Assembly: GCA_041569895.1 (NCBI GenBank)
Contig: JBFFXF010000120.1
Span: 1 to 20,591, forward strand
From: JBFFXF01 sp041569895
GTDB lineage: Bacteria > Planctomycetota > UBA8108 > JACQVS01
Length of the DNA stretch: 20,591 nt
Direction of reading: 5' to 3'
The notes under the pieces were generated by a model. That model had not been told where the DNA came from and did not search any database. It saw only the letters and a program-made list of their open reading frames with translations. Of this stretch, positions 5,717-14,459 are shown piece after piece; positions within the stretch are counted from its first letter, which is position 1; the number at the start of each line of letters is the position of its first letter. A program made the position numbers and the translations under genes.

Positions 5717-7998
5717 GACGCCACCGCCGGCCGCTTTTCCCCGGTCGGTCGCTCCGCGGAGCCGCCCGCTCGGGTGGCGAGGCCGGTGAGCTCCCGGTCG
5801 ACCACGTCGATCTCCCGGCAGACCCGCGCCACCTCGTGCAGCTCGCCGAGGGCGCCCTCGAGCTCCTCGGGGATCCTCGCCCGCTCGACCACCGCCGGCG
5901 TCGTCAGCGCGCCCTGGCAGTCGTCGAAGAGGCGGTCGAGCTCGTGCTCGAGCTCCTCCGCGTCGAGGAAGAACGCCAGCCAGAGGTTCTCCTGAATCCG
6001 TGTCGAGACGTTCTGGTAGATCCAGTCCGGATAGAACTCCGAGAAGATGCGGATCAGGTGCGATTTCATCTCCGCGAGCGGCACGCTGCGCTCGAGACGC
6101 TTCAGTCGGCGGCCGCCCGGCATGCGGTGGAATCGCTCGCGCACCTTCGAGAGCATGCTGTGGTGGAGCCTGAGCTCGAAGCGTTCGAGGGTCCCGTCGA
6201 GCCGTGCGACCCATTCCGGCGAGCCGCCGAGGAGGTTGTCGAAGTGCTCCCGGAAGCCGCTCTCCGCGAGTCGCTCGTGAAAGCGCGCGCGCACACGATC
6301 GACGACGGCGGAGACGATGAGCTCCTGGAACTCGCGGCGGAGCTCGTGTGATGCGTCGTCGCCGATCCGTCGCAGATCGAACTCGCTCACCGGATCCTCG
6401 CGCGGCGGCGACGTCCTGATCGGCCGGTTGAAGTACGCGACGATGCGCTCGTGCAGATCGCGATGCGCGCGCTCGAGCACCGATCTCAGGTCACGGGTCA
6501 TGTCGGACGCGGCGTCGTCGGACTCCCGCAGGTACTCGTATCGGAAGCGATAGATCGCATGCCGCGCCATGCGTTCGATCTCGGTGAAGTACCCGAGCAC
6601 GGCGCTGACGCGCATCTCGCCCCTGTCCATGCGGCGCACCTCCTCGATCCGCGGCGTGGCCGCGGCGCGCAAACCGTCGGCGACGCCCCGGTACGCGCGC
6701 AGGATCTCGTCGATCTTGGCGGGGTGGGCGTCGTCCGTCAGGAAGCGCTGCAGGCACCGGCGCAGGTGACCCATGCCGCCAGGGTCGTCCGGCTCGAGCA
6801 CGCGCTCGAGCAGCCGGTCGAGCCCGCCGACGCCGCCGTCGAGCCCGGCCAACGCGCCCCGGAAGCGTTCCAGCGCCTCGCTCGCGCCGGCGCGCCCCAC
6901 GAGGTGGCCGCGCGCCAGAAACGCCGACGTCAGGAAGCAGCGATCGCGCGGGAAGTCACGGCCGATGCAGTCGCGCGTCAGGTAGTCGAACGATCGCGCC
7001 AGCTCCTGTGGCTCGCTCTCGAACTGGTCGACGCGGTTGAAGACGAAGAAGAGCTTGTCGCGGAAGTTCGAGCTCAGCGCGCGGAAGTTGGCGACGACGT
7101 CCTCGTCCGCCTGATTCCCCGGCTGGAACGCGGTGAGGATCACGCAGTCCACCATGTTGCAGTAGCTCTGGATCGCGCGGCGGTGGTAGTCCTCGCGGCA
7201 GTTGAGTCCTGGCAGGTCGAGGAAGGCGATGTCGTTCTCGAGGAGGGGCGAGTCGATCCACAGGGTCACGTCGCGGATGAGCGCCAGCCACTCCTGCGTC
7301 ACCCATTCGTCCGGCGAGCCGCCGCTGGCCAGGTACTCCTGCTCCTGCGTCGGTGTCGGCAGGAAATGTCGCATCCGCGCGCCGCCATCGCCCGACGTGG
7401 CGACCGTGCCGCCGCCGCAGATGAAGCGGTAGCGCTCCTCGAAGGTCGCCGGTCGTCCGGCGATCGCGTCGTGGCGCGACAGAAGCCGCGCGAAGCGACG
7501 CAGCGACTCGCGGGTGTCCTTGCCGTCGGCGAAGCTCTCCGGCCGCTCGAGCGCCTCGTCGATGTGCTCGGGTCGCGCGAACGGCTTTCGGAGTCGCCCC
7601 CCGAGGAACTGCGTGACGCGCTCGAAGCACTCCTCGAACGGCACGTGGCGGACACGGATCCGCCGGTTGCCCTCGCCACGACGGATCACCGTGCAGACCG
7701 CGGTCAGCGGGATGGCGCTCGCCGGCAGCAGGTCGGGCGCATCGAGGAGGACGTTGAGCACGGTCGACTTGCCGCTGCTGAACGCGCCCGTGACCGCGAC
7801 CAGGAACTCGTGGTCGCGCGTGATGTCGACCGCCCGGTTGAGCGGATCGGCCGGGTCGTCACGATCGAAGCGGAAGCTGCCGCCGTGCTCGGGGAACCGG
7901 CCGGCGCGGACCAGACGCTGGAACTCGCTCGCGGTCTCGCGCAGTCGCGTCCCGAGCTGGTGGAGGTCGGCGTAGAACGCCTTCAGGGGACCGGACAT
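5713..7998 (-). CDS. Dynamin-like GTPase (bacterial dynamin-like protein)
   Basis: A 761-residue large GTPase of the dynamin superfamily; such proteins bind and remodel membranes. GTPase motifs are all visible: P-loop GAFSSGKST (about 71-79), the switch-I threonine in IPLTAVCTVI (96-105), G3 as DLPGLN (261-266), and G4 as NRVDQ (321-325). LTSAF near 356-360 is a likely G5. The region before the P-loop and the roughly 400 residues after the G domain are mostly charged helical sequence, as expected for a neck/trunk bundle. No clear membrane-spanning segment is seen, so membrane contact would be peripheral. The ATG at 7998 follows a purine-rich stretch with AGGAAG on the minus strand. It starts 71 nt after the lipoprotein stop, and its own stop overlaps the next ATG as ATGA. 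The insert at about 135-250 between G2 and G3 is longer than in a minimal G domain. Confidence 0.88.
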   Translation of the reverse strand: MSGPLKAFYADLHQLGTRLRETASEFQRLVRAGRFPEHGGSFRFDRDDPADPLNRAVDITRDHEFLVAVTGAFSSGKSTVLNVLLDAPDLLPASAIPLTAVCTVIRRGEGNRRIRVRHVPFEECFERVTQFLGGRLRKPFARPEHIDEALERPESFADGKDTRESLRRFARLLSRHDAIAGRPATFEERYRFICGGGTVATSGDGGARMRHFLPTPTQEQEYLASGGSPDEWVTQEWLALIRDVTLWIDSPLLENDIAFLDLPGLNCREDYHRRAIQSYCNMVDCVILTAFQPGNQADEDVVANFRALSSNFRDKLFFVFNRVDQFESEPQELARSFDYLTRDCIGRDFPRDRCFLTSAFLARGHLVGRAGASEALERFRGALAGLDGGVGGLDRLLERVLEPDDPGGMGHLRRCLQRFLTDDAHPAKIDEILRAYRGVADGLRAAATPRIEEVRRMDRGEMRVSAVLGYFTEIERMARHAIYRFRYEYLRESDDAASDMTRDLRSVLERAHRDLHERIVAYFNRPIRTSPPREDPVSEFDLRRIGDDASHELRREFQELIVSAVVDRVRARFHERLAESGFREHFDNLLGGSPEWVARLDGTLERFELRLHHSMLSKVRERFHRMPGGRRLKRLERSVPLAEMKSHLIRIFSEFYPDWIYQNVSTRIQENLWLAFFLDAEELEHELDRLFDDCQGALTTPAVVERARIPEELEGALGELHEVARVCREIDVVDRELTGLATRAGGSAERPTGEKRPAVAS

Positions 7999-8069
7999 CT
8001 CTTCGACTTCCTCTCTCTCTCGCTCTCTCTCCGCGGGCCGTCGCGCCGCGTCCCGTCACGCGGGTGCGA

Positions 8070-9209
8070 TCAGCGCGTGGTGTAGTCGCCGATCAACCGC
8101 GGACCCTCGGCGCTGTACTTCGTGAAGAACACGCTCCTCTTCTCGCCCGACGTCTGGCGGCTGAGGAACGGCACGTGGATCTCCACCGGCCGCTCCCAGA
8201 CCTTCTCGGTCCCCGCCGTGTCGAGGAACTCGCACTCGAGCCAGTCACCCCGGCGCGCGGCGACGAGCTCCTCGAGCTGCTCTCGCGACAGGCCGGGATC
8301 GAGCTGCGCGAAGACCTCCGGCGAGATCGGCATCACCTCGACGCGATCGATGTACCCCGGCGTTCGCAGTTGCTGGACGAGCCCGGTGGCGTACGGGCCG
8401 TAGCCGAAGAGAAACACCGAGTCGCGCACCGTCTGATACTGGTTGAGCTCGATGCGTGAGCGCGGGTAGCGCATGCGCTCGAGGAAGGTCCCGAGGTCGC
8501 CCTGGAAGTCGCTCACCGAGTAGACCAGGATGCGCTCGATGCCCGGCTGCCAGGCGAACGAGATGTCCCCCTCCCTCGCCGCGCGCGGCTCCGGGCCGAG
8601 GTGGTGGAGCTGCGAGTCGTCGAGCTCGATGGTCACACGCCCGCGCTCCCCCGAGCTGCCCTCGTACTCGACGGCGTAGCGCCCGGCGGCATCCCTGAGC
8701 ATGGTGACGTCGAGCGGGTCCTCGTACGTGCACCGGAAGAGATCGTCCCCCGCGGGTTCGACGACGACGCCCTCCGACGGCACCAGCGCGCCGCCGATCA
8801 CGAAGCCTCCGCGCGGGTCGCGCACCTTGTAGGTCAGGCTCGAGATCCGCACCGGGATCTTCTGCTCGCGCAGGTACTGCTGGAGGAGGATGCCGCGCAT
8901 CTTCGCGACCTGCCGCTCATCGCGCTCCGGAGCGACCCGGAACGAGATCGGCTCCACCGAGGACTCCTCGAGGCTGGTGCGCAGCAGCTCGCTGAACGCG
9001 CCCTCGTCGAAGTCCTCGTCGACGGCCGCGATGCCGACGGTGAACTCGCCGATCCGCGAGACGCCGGTCGCCTTGCGGAGCGCCTCGATCTCCAGCCTGA
9101 GCGCGGCGTTCTCCTCGCGCAGGGCGGCCAGGTCGCCGCAGCCGGTGGCCGCCGCCAGGACGATCAGCGCCGCGAGGGTCGTCTTTCCTTCCGTCTGTGT
9201 CGGTTTCAA
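8070..9209 (-). CDS. Predicted lipoprotein of unknown function with short coiled coil
   Basis: A 379-residue exported protein. Residues 1-24 look like a lipoprotein signal: a weakly basic N-terminus, the hydrophobic TLAALIVLAAATG, and a cysteine at 24 preceded by ATG. The -3 position is Ala rather than the usual Leu, so lipidation is probable but not certain. Residues 28-48 (LAALREENAALRLEIEALRK) form a heptad-like coiled coil next to the lipid anchor. The rest is mixed, beta-rich sequence that I do not recognise. The start is TTG at 9209-9207 with GGTGA about 5 nt upstream. It lies 34 nt after the pseudokinase gene and 71 nt before the dynamin gene on the same strand, so an operon is likely. 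It may be an extracytoplasmic partner for the outer half of the pseudokinase; that is inference. Confidence 0.75.
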   Translation of the reverse strand: MKPTQTEGKTTLAALIVLAAATGCGDLAALREENAALRLEIEALRKATGVSRIGEFTVGIAAVDEDFDEGAFSELLRTSLEESSVEPISFRVAPERDERQVAKMRGILLQQYLREQKIPVRISSLTYKVRDPRGGFVIGGALVPSEGVVVEPAGDDLFRCTYEDPLDVTMLRDAAGRYAVEYEGSSGERGRVTIELDDSQLHHLGPEPRAAREGDISFAWQPGIERILVYSVSDFQGDLGTFLERMRYPRSRIELNQYQTVRDSVFLFGYGPYATGLVQQLRTPGYIDRVEVMPISPEVFAQLDPGLSREQLEELVAARRGDWLECEFLDTAGTEKVWERPVEIHVPFLSRQTSGEKRSVFFTKYSAEGPRLIGDYTTR

Positions 9210-9243
9210 CTGGTCACCAATCTGTTTGGTATTCGTTCGCGAC

Positions 9244-12200
9244 TCAGCCTCGCTCGAGGCGCCGGGCGAGCTCCTCGATCCGTGTCCTCAGGGCCTCGGG
9301 TAGATCGCCCGCCAGGAGTCCGTTCAGTCGCCGGCGGTAGTCGTTCAGTCGTTCGCGCGGGAGGACGGCGATCTGCGCCGTGTCGAGCGGGGCGATCTCG
9401 CTCTCGAGGAGCAGCGCCTCGCGCAGCGTCGCAGCCGGCTCCGAGAGCTCGAGCGCGAGGAACCGCTCGCGGTGCTCCGCGGCGCGACGGCCGCCTTCCT
9501 GACGCGGCCAGCTCAACCGCTGGGCGTTGCGGAGGAAGTGGAGCACGGCGCGGTGCGCGAATGGGTCGGGCGTCGCCTGCGCGCTCTCGAGCCGCTCGAG
9601 CACATCGTGCACGTCCGCGCTCGCCGTGCGCTCCTCGGGGAAGAGGAACGCGGCCGACGCCGCCCTCTCCGCGAGGATGTTGAAGTTCGGCGTGTCGCGC
9701 ACCGTGACGTGATGGCCGTACGCATCGAGGAAGTCGCGCTCCCACGACTCGGGCAGCGAGTCGCCGCGTCGCTCCCGCACGACGCCGGCGTCGGCCGTCG
9801 CGAGCCGCGCCCTGGAGAGGTAGACGGCGCAGAGCGTCGCGAAGCTCCCGCCGCTCTCGATCGCCGCGCCGCGCTCGAGGGCCTCGCGCGCCGCGTTTTC
9901 GTCGACGGCGTACCAGAGCAGCGTGTGCCCGCGCAGGAAAAACGCCCGCGACCGATCCCCGGCCGACAGGCGATCGAATGCGCCGCCCTCGCCGAAGAGC
10001 TCGCGCGCCAGTCGGTCCCTCGCCTCGATCGGCGCGGCGCGGGCGAGCTCGTGCGCCGCCATGTCGAGCTGCGCCGCCGCGAGCCCGTCATGGGCGGCCT
10101 CGAACGGGTGGAGCTCTCGCACGACCGCCGCCGCGGTCTTCTTGCGGATCGACTCGCGCAGCGCCGCCACCGCCGCCGGCGGATCGCCGGAGGTGATGCC
10201 GCGCGCGAAGTCGACGTCCCACGTCACCGACTGGCCGGAGGGCACTCCCGCCGCCGCGCCGCGCGTCCAGCCGAGCGCGGCCGCGGCGCGCACGTGGGGG
10301 TCGTCCTCCGCGTCGCCCTCCTCGCGCTGGAAGGGCGCGGACGTCTCGCCGTCGACGTGCCGCGCGATGAGCGTCTCGCGATAGCGCGCCCGCGACGGGC
10401 GCAGGCCGGCGTAGAGCTCGCGCGCCTCGACGAAGAGGCCCTGGTCGAAGAGCGTGTCGGCGGCCTCCAGGCGGATCGTGTCCGGCGTGCGTGGCCGTCG
10501 CAGCGACTCCATCAGCCGATCGAGCCCCGAGAGGTCCCGGCGGTACGCCTCGAGGAGCTTCCCGGCCGGCTCGACCACCTCGAGCGACGCGACGCCTCCC
10601 GGCTCGACGGTGTAGATGCCACTGTCGGCGATGAGCTCCTCGGAGCGGTAGACGTCGTTGCCGGCCTCGTCGCGCTCGAGGAGCCCGGCATCGACGGCGA
10701 TCGTCAACGCCGGCGCATCGGCATCGTCGATCGCGCGCCGCAGCGTGATCTCGGTGGCGCCCGCGAGGTGCGATCCCGTGAAGACCAGCTCGACGGGCTC
10801 GCCGGGCGCGACGGACTCGGGTTCGACGCGCGCGATCTCGGGAGGCGGCATCACCTCGAGCGTCAGATCCGGGATCGGCTCGTGGCGGCGCGTGTCGATG
10901 ATCCACGCGAGGCGATAGGCGCCCGGAGCCGCGGCGCCCTCCCAGGAGCCATCGGCGGATCGCGCCAGCCGGTGCACGACTCTCGTGCCCCGGGCCTCGT
11001 CCTCCGCGAGCAGCCCGATCGGCATCCTCTCCGGCAGTCGATCGCCGTCGAGCTCGATGCGGATGCGGCCGCGATCGATGACCGCGGGATCGGGCGACAC
11101 CCCGGCCACCGCGGGGCCGACCACCTCGATCGTCGCCGGCTCGCCGTCATCGGTGAGCGTCGCGCCGAGCGGCACGCCCTCGAGAGCGATGTCGTACGGG
11201 CCCTCGCCCCCGGGCGGGATGTCGCCGGCGTTGAGCTGGACCGTGCCGCCGGAGCGCGACACGAGGTCGATGGCTCGCGGCGCGCCGTCGTCGACGTCGG
11301 TGTCACCGCCGTCGTGGTCACCCCCGGCGACCGGCACCAGCCGCATCGAGCGCAGCCGCGCCGGCGAGTAGCCGCCCGCGCTGGTGATGCGCACAAAGAG
11401 ACTCTCGAAGCGGTGCACGGAGCGCGGCTCGACGGCGAAGCGCGGCGACCGCACGGTGATCGGCGTCTCGGCCGGCTCGCCCTCGAGCAGCATGGCGATC
11501 GGCACGATCCGGTAGGTTCCCGGCGCGGCCGCGGTCGGCGAGAAGACGAAACCCGCGCCCTCGTCGTCGGTGCGCTCGCGCATCGGGAAGCGCCCGACGC
11601 GCTCGCCGGACGCGTCGAGCAGGACGACGGCGTCGAGCGGATCGTCGCTGAGCACGCGCACCTCGTCGCCGCCGAAGTTGTAGGCGTCCGCGTCGAGGAC
11701 CGCGTCGATTCGCGGCCGCATCGACTCGGCGATCGCGAAGCCCGCCCACACCACGAGCGCCACCGCGGCGGCGACCGCGCCCGCACGGAGGAGCGGGTGG
11801 AGTCGCCGGTCGATCCGCAGGCCGAGTCCGGTGTGGTGGTCCCCGAAGAAGAGCTGCGAGCGGCCGCGCCGAATCGAGCCGGGCAGGATCAGGCGGTGCG
11901 TCTCGCCCGGAGCCTCCTCGCGGGCCGCCTCGACGCCGCCGGCGATCTCGCGACCGCGGGCCGAGCGCAGCGCGTAGCGTGGCGCGTCGACCGATCGCGA
12001 ATCGATCGGCGGCAGCTCCTCGCCGCGCACCACGAGCTCGAGCGGCTCGCGCCGACCGCGCGCGACATCGAGACGCTCCGGCTCGATCGACAGCCAGCGC
12101 GGCTCGCGCACGTCGACGACGTGCTCGGTCTCGCGGAAGTTGACCCGCAGGCGGTACTCGCCCGGGGAGTATCCCGCGGGCAGCGTCAGCAGGCCGGCCC

Positions 12201-14025
12201 GCGTGCTTCCCGTTCGCACCTCGAACGAGGCCCCGGCGGGCGCGTCGTCGCCGAGGTCGATCACCATGTCGGGATGGAAGTGCCGGCCGCGCACCTCGAG
12301 CCGCTGCTCGACGTGATTCAGAATGCGCGCCGGGTGTCTGACGCTCTCGACGATCGGGTCGGGCAGCGCCTCGTCGACCTGCAGCTCGAGGCCGGTGTCG
12401 AGCTCGTTGCAGAGGAGACGGTAGAGACCGATCGGGAGGTCGGCGGGGAACTCGGCGGTGACCGATTCGTCCGGCGCGCCGGCGTCTGGCTCCTCCGCGA
12501 GAGCATCCCCGGCCGCGCCCGCGGCCTCACCGGGGGCGCCGCTCCCGGTACGGCGTCGCTCGACTCGCACGGCGTCCCAGCGCGCCTCGAGCGCGGGGCT
12601 GGCGAGCGAGAGCTCGAGGCGCGACGGGAATCGGCGTCCGGACACGGTCACCGTGACACCGCCGAAGCCCGCCCAGGGCCGCCGCGCCCGCCCGGGCGAC
12701 ACCCGCGACCACGAGGGTGACTCGACGGCGAGCGTGCGGTCGGTGCGGCGGTTGTTGATGAGCAGCCGGTGATCGCCCGCCGGGAATCCCGCGGGCACCA
12801 GGAAACGGATTTCCCCGTCGCCAACCGCGTCGCCGTCGGAGTCCGCGCCCTCCTCGAGCACCTCGAGGGGGTCGCCGCCCTCGCCGAGCGTGACGCGGAT
12901 GACCTCCGGCGGCAGGTCGTCGCCGCGCACCGTGACCACCGTCGGCTCGAAGCTGTTGGCGCGGGGCGGGTCGAGCTCGACCGCGTACGGCGCGTAGTGG
13001 CGCAGTGCGTCGCCGAAGAGGTTGATCTCGGAGGGGTCGCCCGAGAGCACGCGCCGCTCGTACTCCCGCGCGCGGTCCTCGAGCATCACGAAGCCATCTC
13101 GGAGCGCCGTCGCGCCGATCCTCCGCCCGCGGCGATCGAGCCCGGCGCGGATCAACTCCTCGGCCTCGACCTTGACCGTGTAGAGGTGGTCGAGGATCTC
13201 CTGCTCCTTGCGGCGGACGACGTCGCGCGCGGGATCGCCGTGCCGCCGGCTGGTCTCGCGGAGGAACTTCTCGACCACCCCCGCCGCCTGGCGCGTGAGC
13301 TCCTCGAACGGGGAGGCGCGCCGCATGACGTCGCGCAGGAACGCCGCGAAGCAGAAGACGTCCGCCTCGAGGTCGAGCGCGTCCGCGTCGGGCAGGTCGT
13401 CGGCGGGACCGAGCATCTCGGGCGGAAAGCAGCCGCGCTCGATGAGCTCCGGGGGCACCGCGGACGGGTCGCGAAAGCGGATTCCGGTGTTGATCACGTC
13501 GAAGCGACGGTCGCCGGCCCCCGGCCGCCGGCAGAGCACGCTGCGCGCGTTCCACTGACCGTGCGGCACGCCGTGCGCGTGCAGGTACGCGAGCACCTCG
13601 GCGAGATCGCGCGCGAGCCGGAGCAGCTCGTCGACCTCGAGCTCGACGCCCTCCTCGAGGAGGTCGTGGAGCAGCGTGAACGCTCCCTCGGAGTGCGCGT
13701 GCCGCGCGATGACGAAGTGGCCCCCGGGCGACTCCGGGTCCTCCGGCGCGGCGAATGCCACGATCGGAGGCAGATTGCGCGGTGGGGGGTCCTGTCGCTG
13801 CTCGTTCGAGAGCACACGGTACGCCGCGTCGCCGGGCCGGAACGCGACATCGAGCTGACGGGGATCCAGGAGCTGGAGAGCGAGCGGAATCGGCCGCGCC
13901 GCCCCTCCCGGGCCGGGTCCGAGACCGTGCACGGACCGTCCCAGGCCGTCCTCGAGCCCCGCAATGGGCCGGTCGAGAAAGACGGTCAGTCGAGAAGGTT
14001 CGGGTGCCGACATCGGCGTCGTCAT
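9244..14025 (-). CDS. Giant membrane pseudokinase with TIG/Ig-like domains and helical C-terminus
   Basis: About 1593 residues from ATG 14025 (a second ATG lies at 14013). The frame runs further up to 14214, but that part is repeat DNA. Residues about 40-235 follow a Ser/Thr kinase fold: LALQLLD stands where VAIKVL is expected (Lys to Gln51), YLHAHGVPHGQWNARSVL replaces the HRD loop (HGQ at 155-157), INTG replaces DFG (179-181), and EADVFCFAAFL matches the DVYSFG helix. All three catalytic residues are lost. Residues about 370-740 are TIG/Ig-like repeats, for example TVTVSGRRFPS. One transmembrane helix spans about 748-768 (AGAVAAAVALVVWAGFAIAE), with more positive charge before it, so the kinase end should be cytoplasmic. 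Residues 770-1150 hold more TIG/Ig units, such as VEPESVAPGEPVELVFTG. Residues 1150-1593 are helical and TPR-like. It is the first gene of the operon and probably the scaffold. Confidence 0.82.
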   Translation of the reverse strand: MTTPMSAPEPSRLTVFLDRPIAGLEDGLGRSVHGLGPGPGGAARPIPLALQLLDPRQLDVAFRPGDAAYRVLSNEQRQDPPPRNLPPIVAFAAPEDPESPGGHFVIARHAHSEGAFTLLHDLLEEGVELEVDELLRLARDLAEVLAYLHAHGVPHGQWNARSVLCRRPGAGDRRFDVINTGIRFRDPSAVPPELIERGCFPPEMLGPADDLPDADALDLEADVFCFAAFLRDVMRRASPFEELTRQAAGVVEKFLRETSRRHGDPARDVVRRKEQEILDHLYTVKVEAEELIRAGLDRRGRRIGATALRDGFVMLEDRAREYERRVLSGDPSEINLFGDALRHYAPYAVELDPPRANSFEPTVVTVRGDDLPPEVIRVTLGEGGDPLEVLEEGADSDGDAVGDGEIRFLVPAGFPAGDHRLLINNRRTDRTLAVESPSWSRVSPGRARRPWAGFGGVTVTVSGRRFPSRLELSLASPALEARWDAVRVERRRTGSGAPGEAAGAAGDALAEEPDAGAPDESVTAEFPADLPIGLYRLLCNELDTGLELQVDEALPDPIVESVRHPARILNHVEQRLEVRGRHFHPDMVIDLGDDAPAGASFEVRTGSTRAGLLTLPAGYSPGEYRLRVNFRETEHVVDVREPRWLSIEPERLDVARGRREPLELVVRGEELPPIDSRSVDAPRYALRSARGREIAGGVEAAREEAPGETHRLILPGSIRRGRSQLFFGDHHTGLGLRIDRRLHPLLRAGAVAAAVALVVWAGFAIAESMRPRIDAVLDADAYNFGGDEVRVLSDDPLDAVVLLDASGERVGRFPMRERTDDEGAGFVFSPTAAAPGTYRIVPIAMLLEGEPAETPITVRSPRFAVEPRSVHRFESLFVRITSAGGYSPARLRSMRLVPVAGGDHDGGDTDVDDGAPRAIDLVSRSGGTVQLNAGDIPPGGEGPYDIALEGVPLGATLTDDGEPATIEVVGPAVAGVSPDPAVIDRGRIRIELDGDRLPERMPIGLLAEDEARGTRVVHRLARSADGSWEGAAAPGAYRLAWIIDTRRHEPIPDLTLEVMPPPEIARVEPESVAPGEPVELVFTGSHLAGATEITLRRAIDDADAPALTIAVDAGLLERDEAGNDVYRSEELIADSGIYTVEPGGVASLEVVEPAGKLLEAYRRDLSGLDRLMESLRRPRTPDTIRLEAADTLFDQGLFVEARELYAGLRPSRARYRETLIARHVDGETSAPFQREEGDAEDDPHVRAAAALGWTRGAAAGVPSGQSVTWDVDFARGITSGDPPAAVAALRESIRKKTAAAVVRELHPFEAAHDGLAAAQLDMAAHELARAAPIEARDRLARELFGEGGAFDRLSAGDRSRAFFLRGHTLLWYAVDENAAREALERGAAIESGGSFATLCAVYLSRARLATADAGVVRERRGDSLPESWERDFLDAYGHHVTVRDTPNFNILAERAASAAFLFPEERTASADVHDVLERLESAQATPDPFAHRAVLHFLRNAQRLSWPRQEGGRRAAEHRERFLALELSEPAATLREALLLESEIAPLDTAQIAVLPRERLNDYRRRLNGLLAGDLPEALRTRIEELARRLERG

Positions 14026-14092
14026 CCGCCTGGGCTCCGTCTCTTCACTTCCCGAGAGCGCGGAAAGAGATCCACTCGACTCTCCGGGGCCT

Positions 14093-14121
14093 ATCGTACG
14101 CAATTTTATCGGAATTTGGAA
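14093..14121 (-). promoter_or_regulatory. Candidate sigma70-type promoter for the dynamin/Hsp70 operon
   Basis: In an AT-rich island within GC-rich DNA the minus strand reads TTCCAA, a 17-nt spacer, then TACGAT (14098-14093). An overlapping TAAAAT (5 of 6 to TATAAT) is a second -10 candidate, but it lacks a good -35. Transcripts would begin near 14086, leaving about 60 nt before ATG 14025. The match is moderate and unsupported by other copies. Confidence 0.35.
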
Positions 14122-14138
14122 TTCCGTTCTCCCGGAGT

Positions 14139-14165
14139 CCGTCCCCGTTCCCGTCCCCGTACCCG
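14139..14165 (+). repeat. Short family B repeat upstream of candidate promoter
   Basis: Four or five CCCGTT/CCCGTC/CCCGTA units on the plus strand. The G-rich strand is the sense strand of the minus-strand operon, about 20 nt upstream of the candidate -35. Confidence 0.85.
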
Positions 14166-14212
14166 AAAGGGATGCTCGACTTCGCTGGCGCGACTGGACG
14201 GCGGAACGCAGC

Positions 14213-14261
14213 AAGGAAGGCAGGAAGGTAGGAAGGCAGGAAAAGAGGAAGAGGGAAGGGA
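14213..14261 (+). repeat. Purine-rich GGAAGGCA-type repeat
   Basis: Imperfect 8-nt units (GGAAGGCA, GGAAGGTA, GGAAGGCA) followed by A/G-only sequence. This is a homopurine tract able to adopt unusual DNA structure. No gene is seen here. Confidence 0.75.
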
Positions 14262-14298
14262 ACGCAGTGGGGGCGCGGCTGACGGGCGACGAGGACGG

Positions 14299-14346
14299 GA
14301 ACGCAGATGACGCAGATTGCGCAGATTGCGCAGATTACGCCGATTC
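14299..14346 (+). repeat. CGCAGATTG/CGCAGATTA tandem (ADYAD-type)
   Basis: Five 9-nt units: CGCAGATGA, CGCAGATTG, CGCAGATTG, CGCAGATTA, then CGCCGATTC. The conceptual peptide is NADDADCADCADYAD. It is the inverted relative of the element at 1950-1974. Confidence 0.85.
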
Positions 14347-14380
14347 GGGAGTCGGAGTCGGAGTCGGTCATCGGACTCCG
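14346..14380 (-). repeat. Family A repeat
   Basis: GACTCC units read on the minus strand, with one GATGACCGA interruption (14364-14372). It directly abuts the 9-nt repeat. Confidence 0.9.
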
Positions 14381-14397
14381 CAACCAGACCCCTCGAG

Positions 14398-14442
14398 GAC
14401 GGGAACGGGAACGGGCACGGGTACGGGAACGGGTATGGGTAC
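14398..14442 (+). repeat. Family B repeat (GGGAAC/GGGCAC/GGGTAC)n
   Basis: Seven G3 runs with 3-nt loops on the plus strand, G-quadruplex-capable. It lies between two family A copies in the mosaic between the two minus-strand operons. Confidence 0.95.
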
Positions 14443-14459
14443 GTCTTTGCAACGATAGA

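Noticed and set aside
12265..12285. HPD tripeptide in the pseudokinase protein, as in J-domains
   Set aside because: It lies in the beta-strand context of a TIG-type unit (GRHFHPDMVIDLG) without the flanking J-domain helices, so it is not evidence for an Hsp70 co-chaperone.
9472..12720. 1082-codon open frame on the plus strand
   Set aside because: It is antisense to the pseudokinase gene and its composition is typical of a GC-driven shadow frame with no recognisable motifs.
14026..14214. Extra 63 codons at the N-terminus of the pseudokinase
   Set aside because: They would include a Gly-Thr stretch encoded by a family B array and would read across the candidate promoter. ATG 14025 or 14013 is more sensible.
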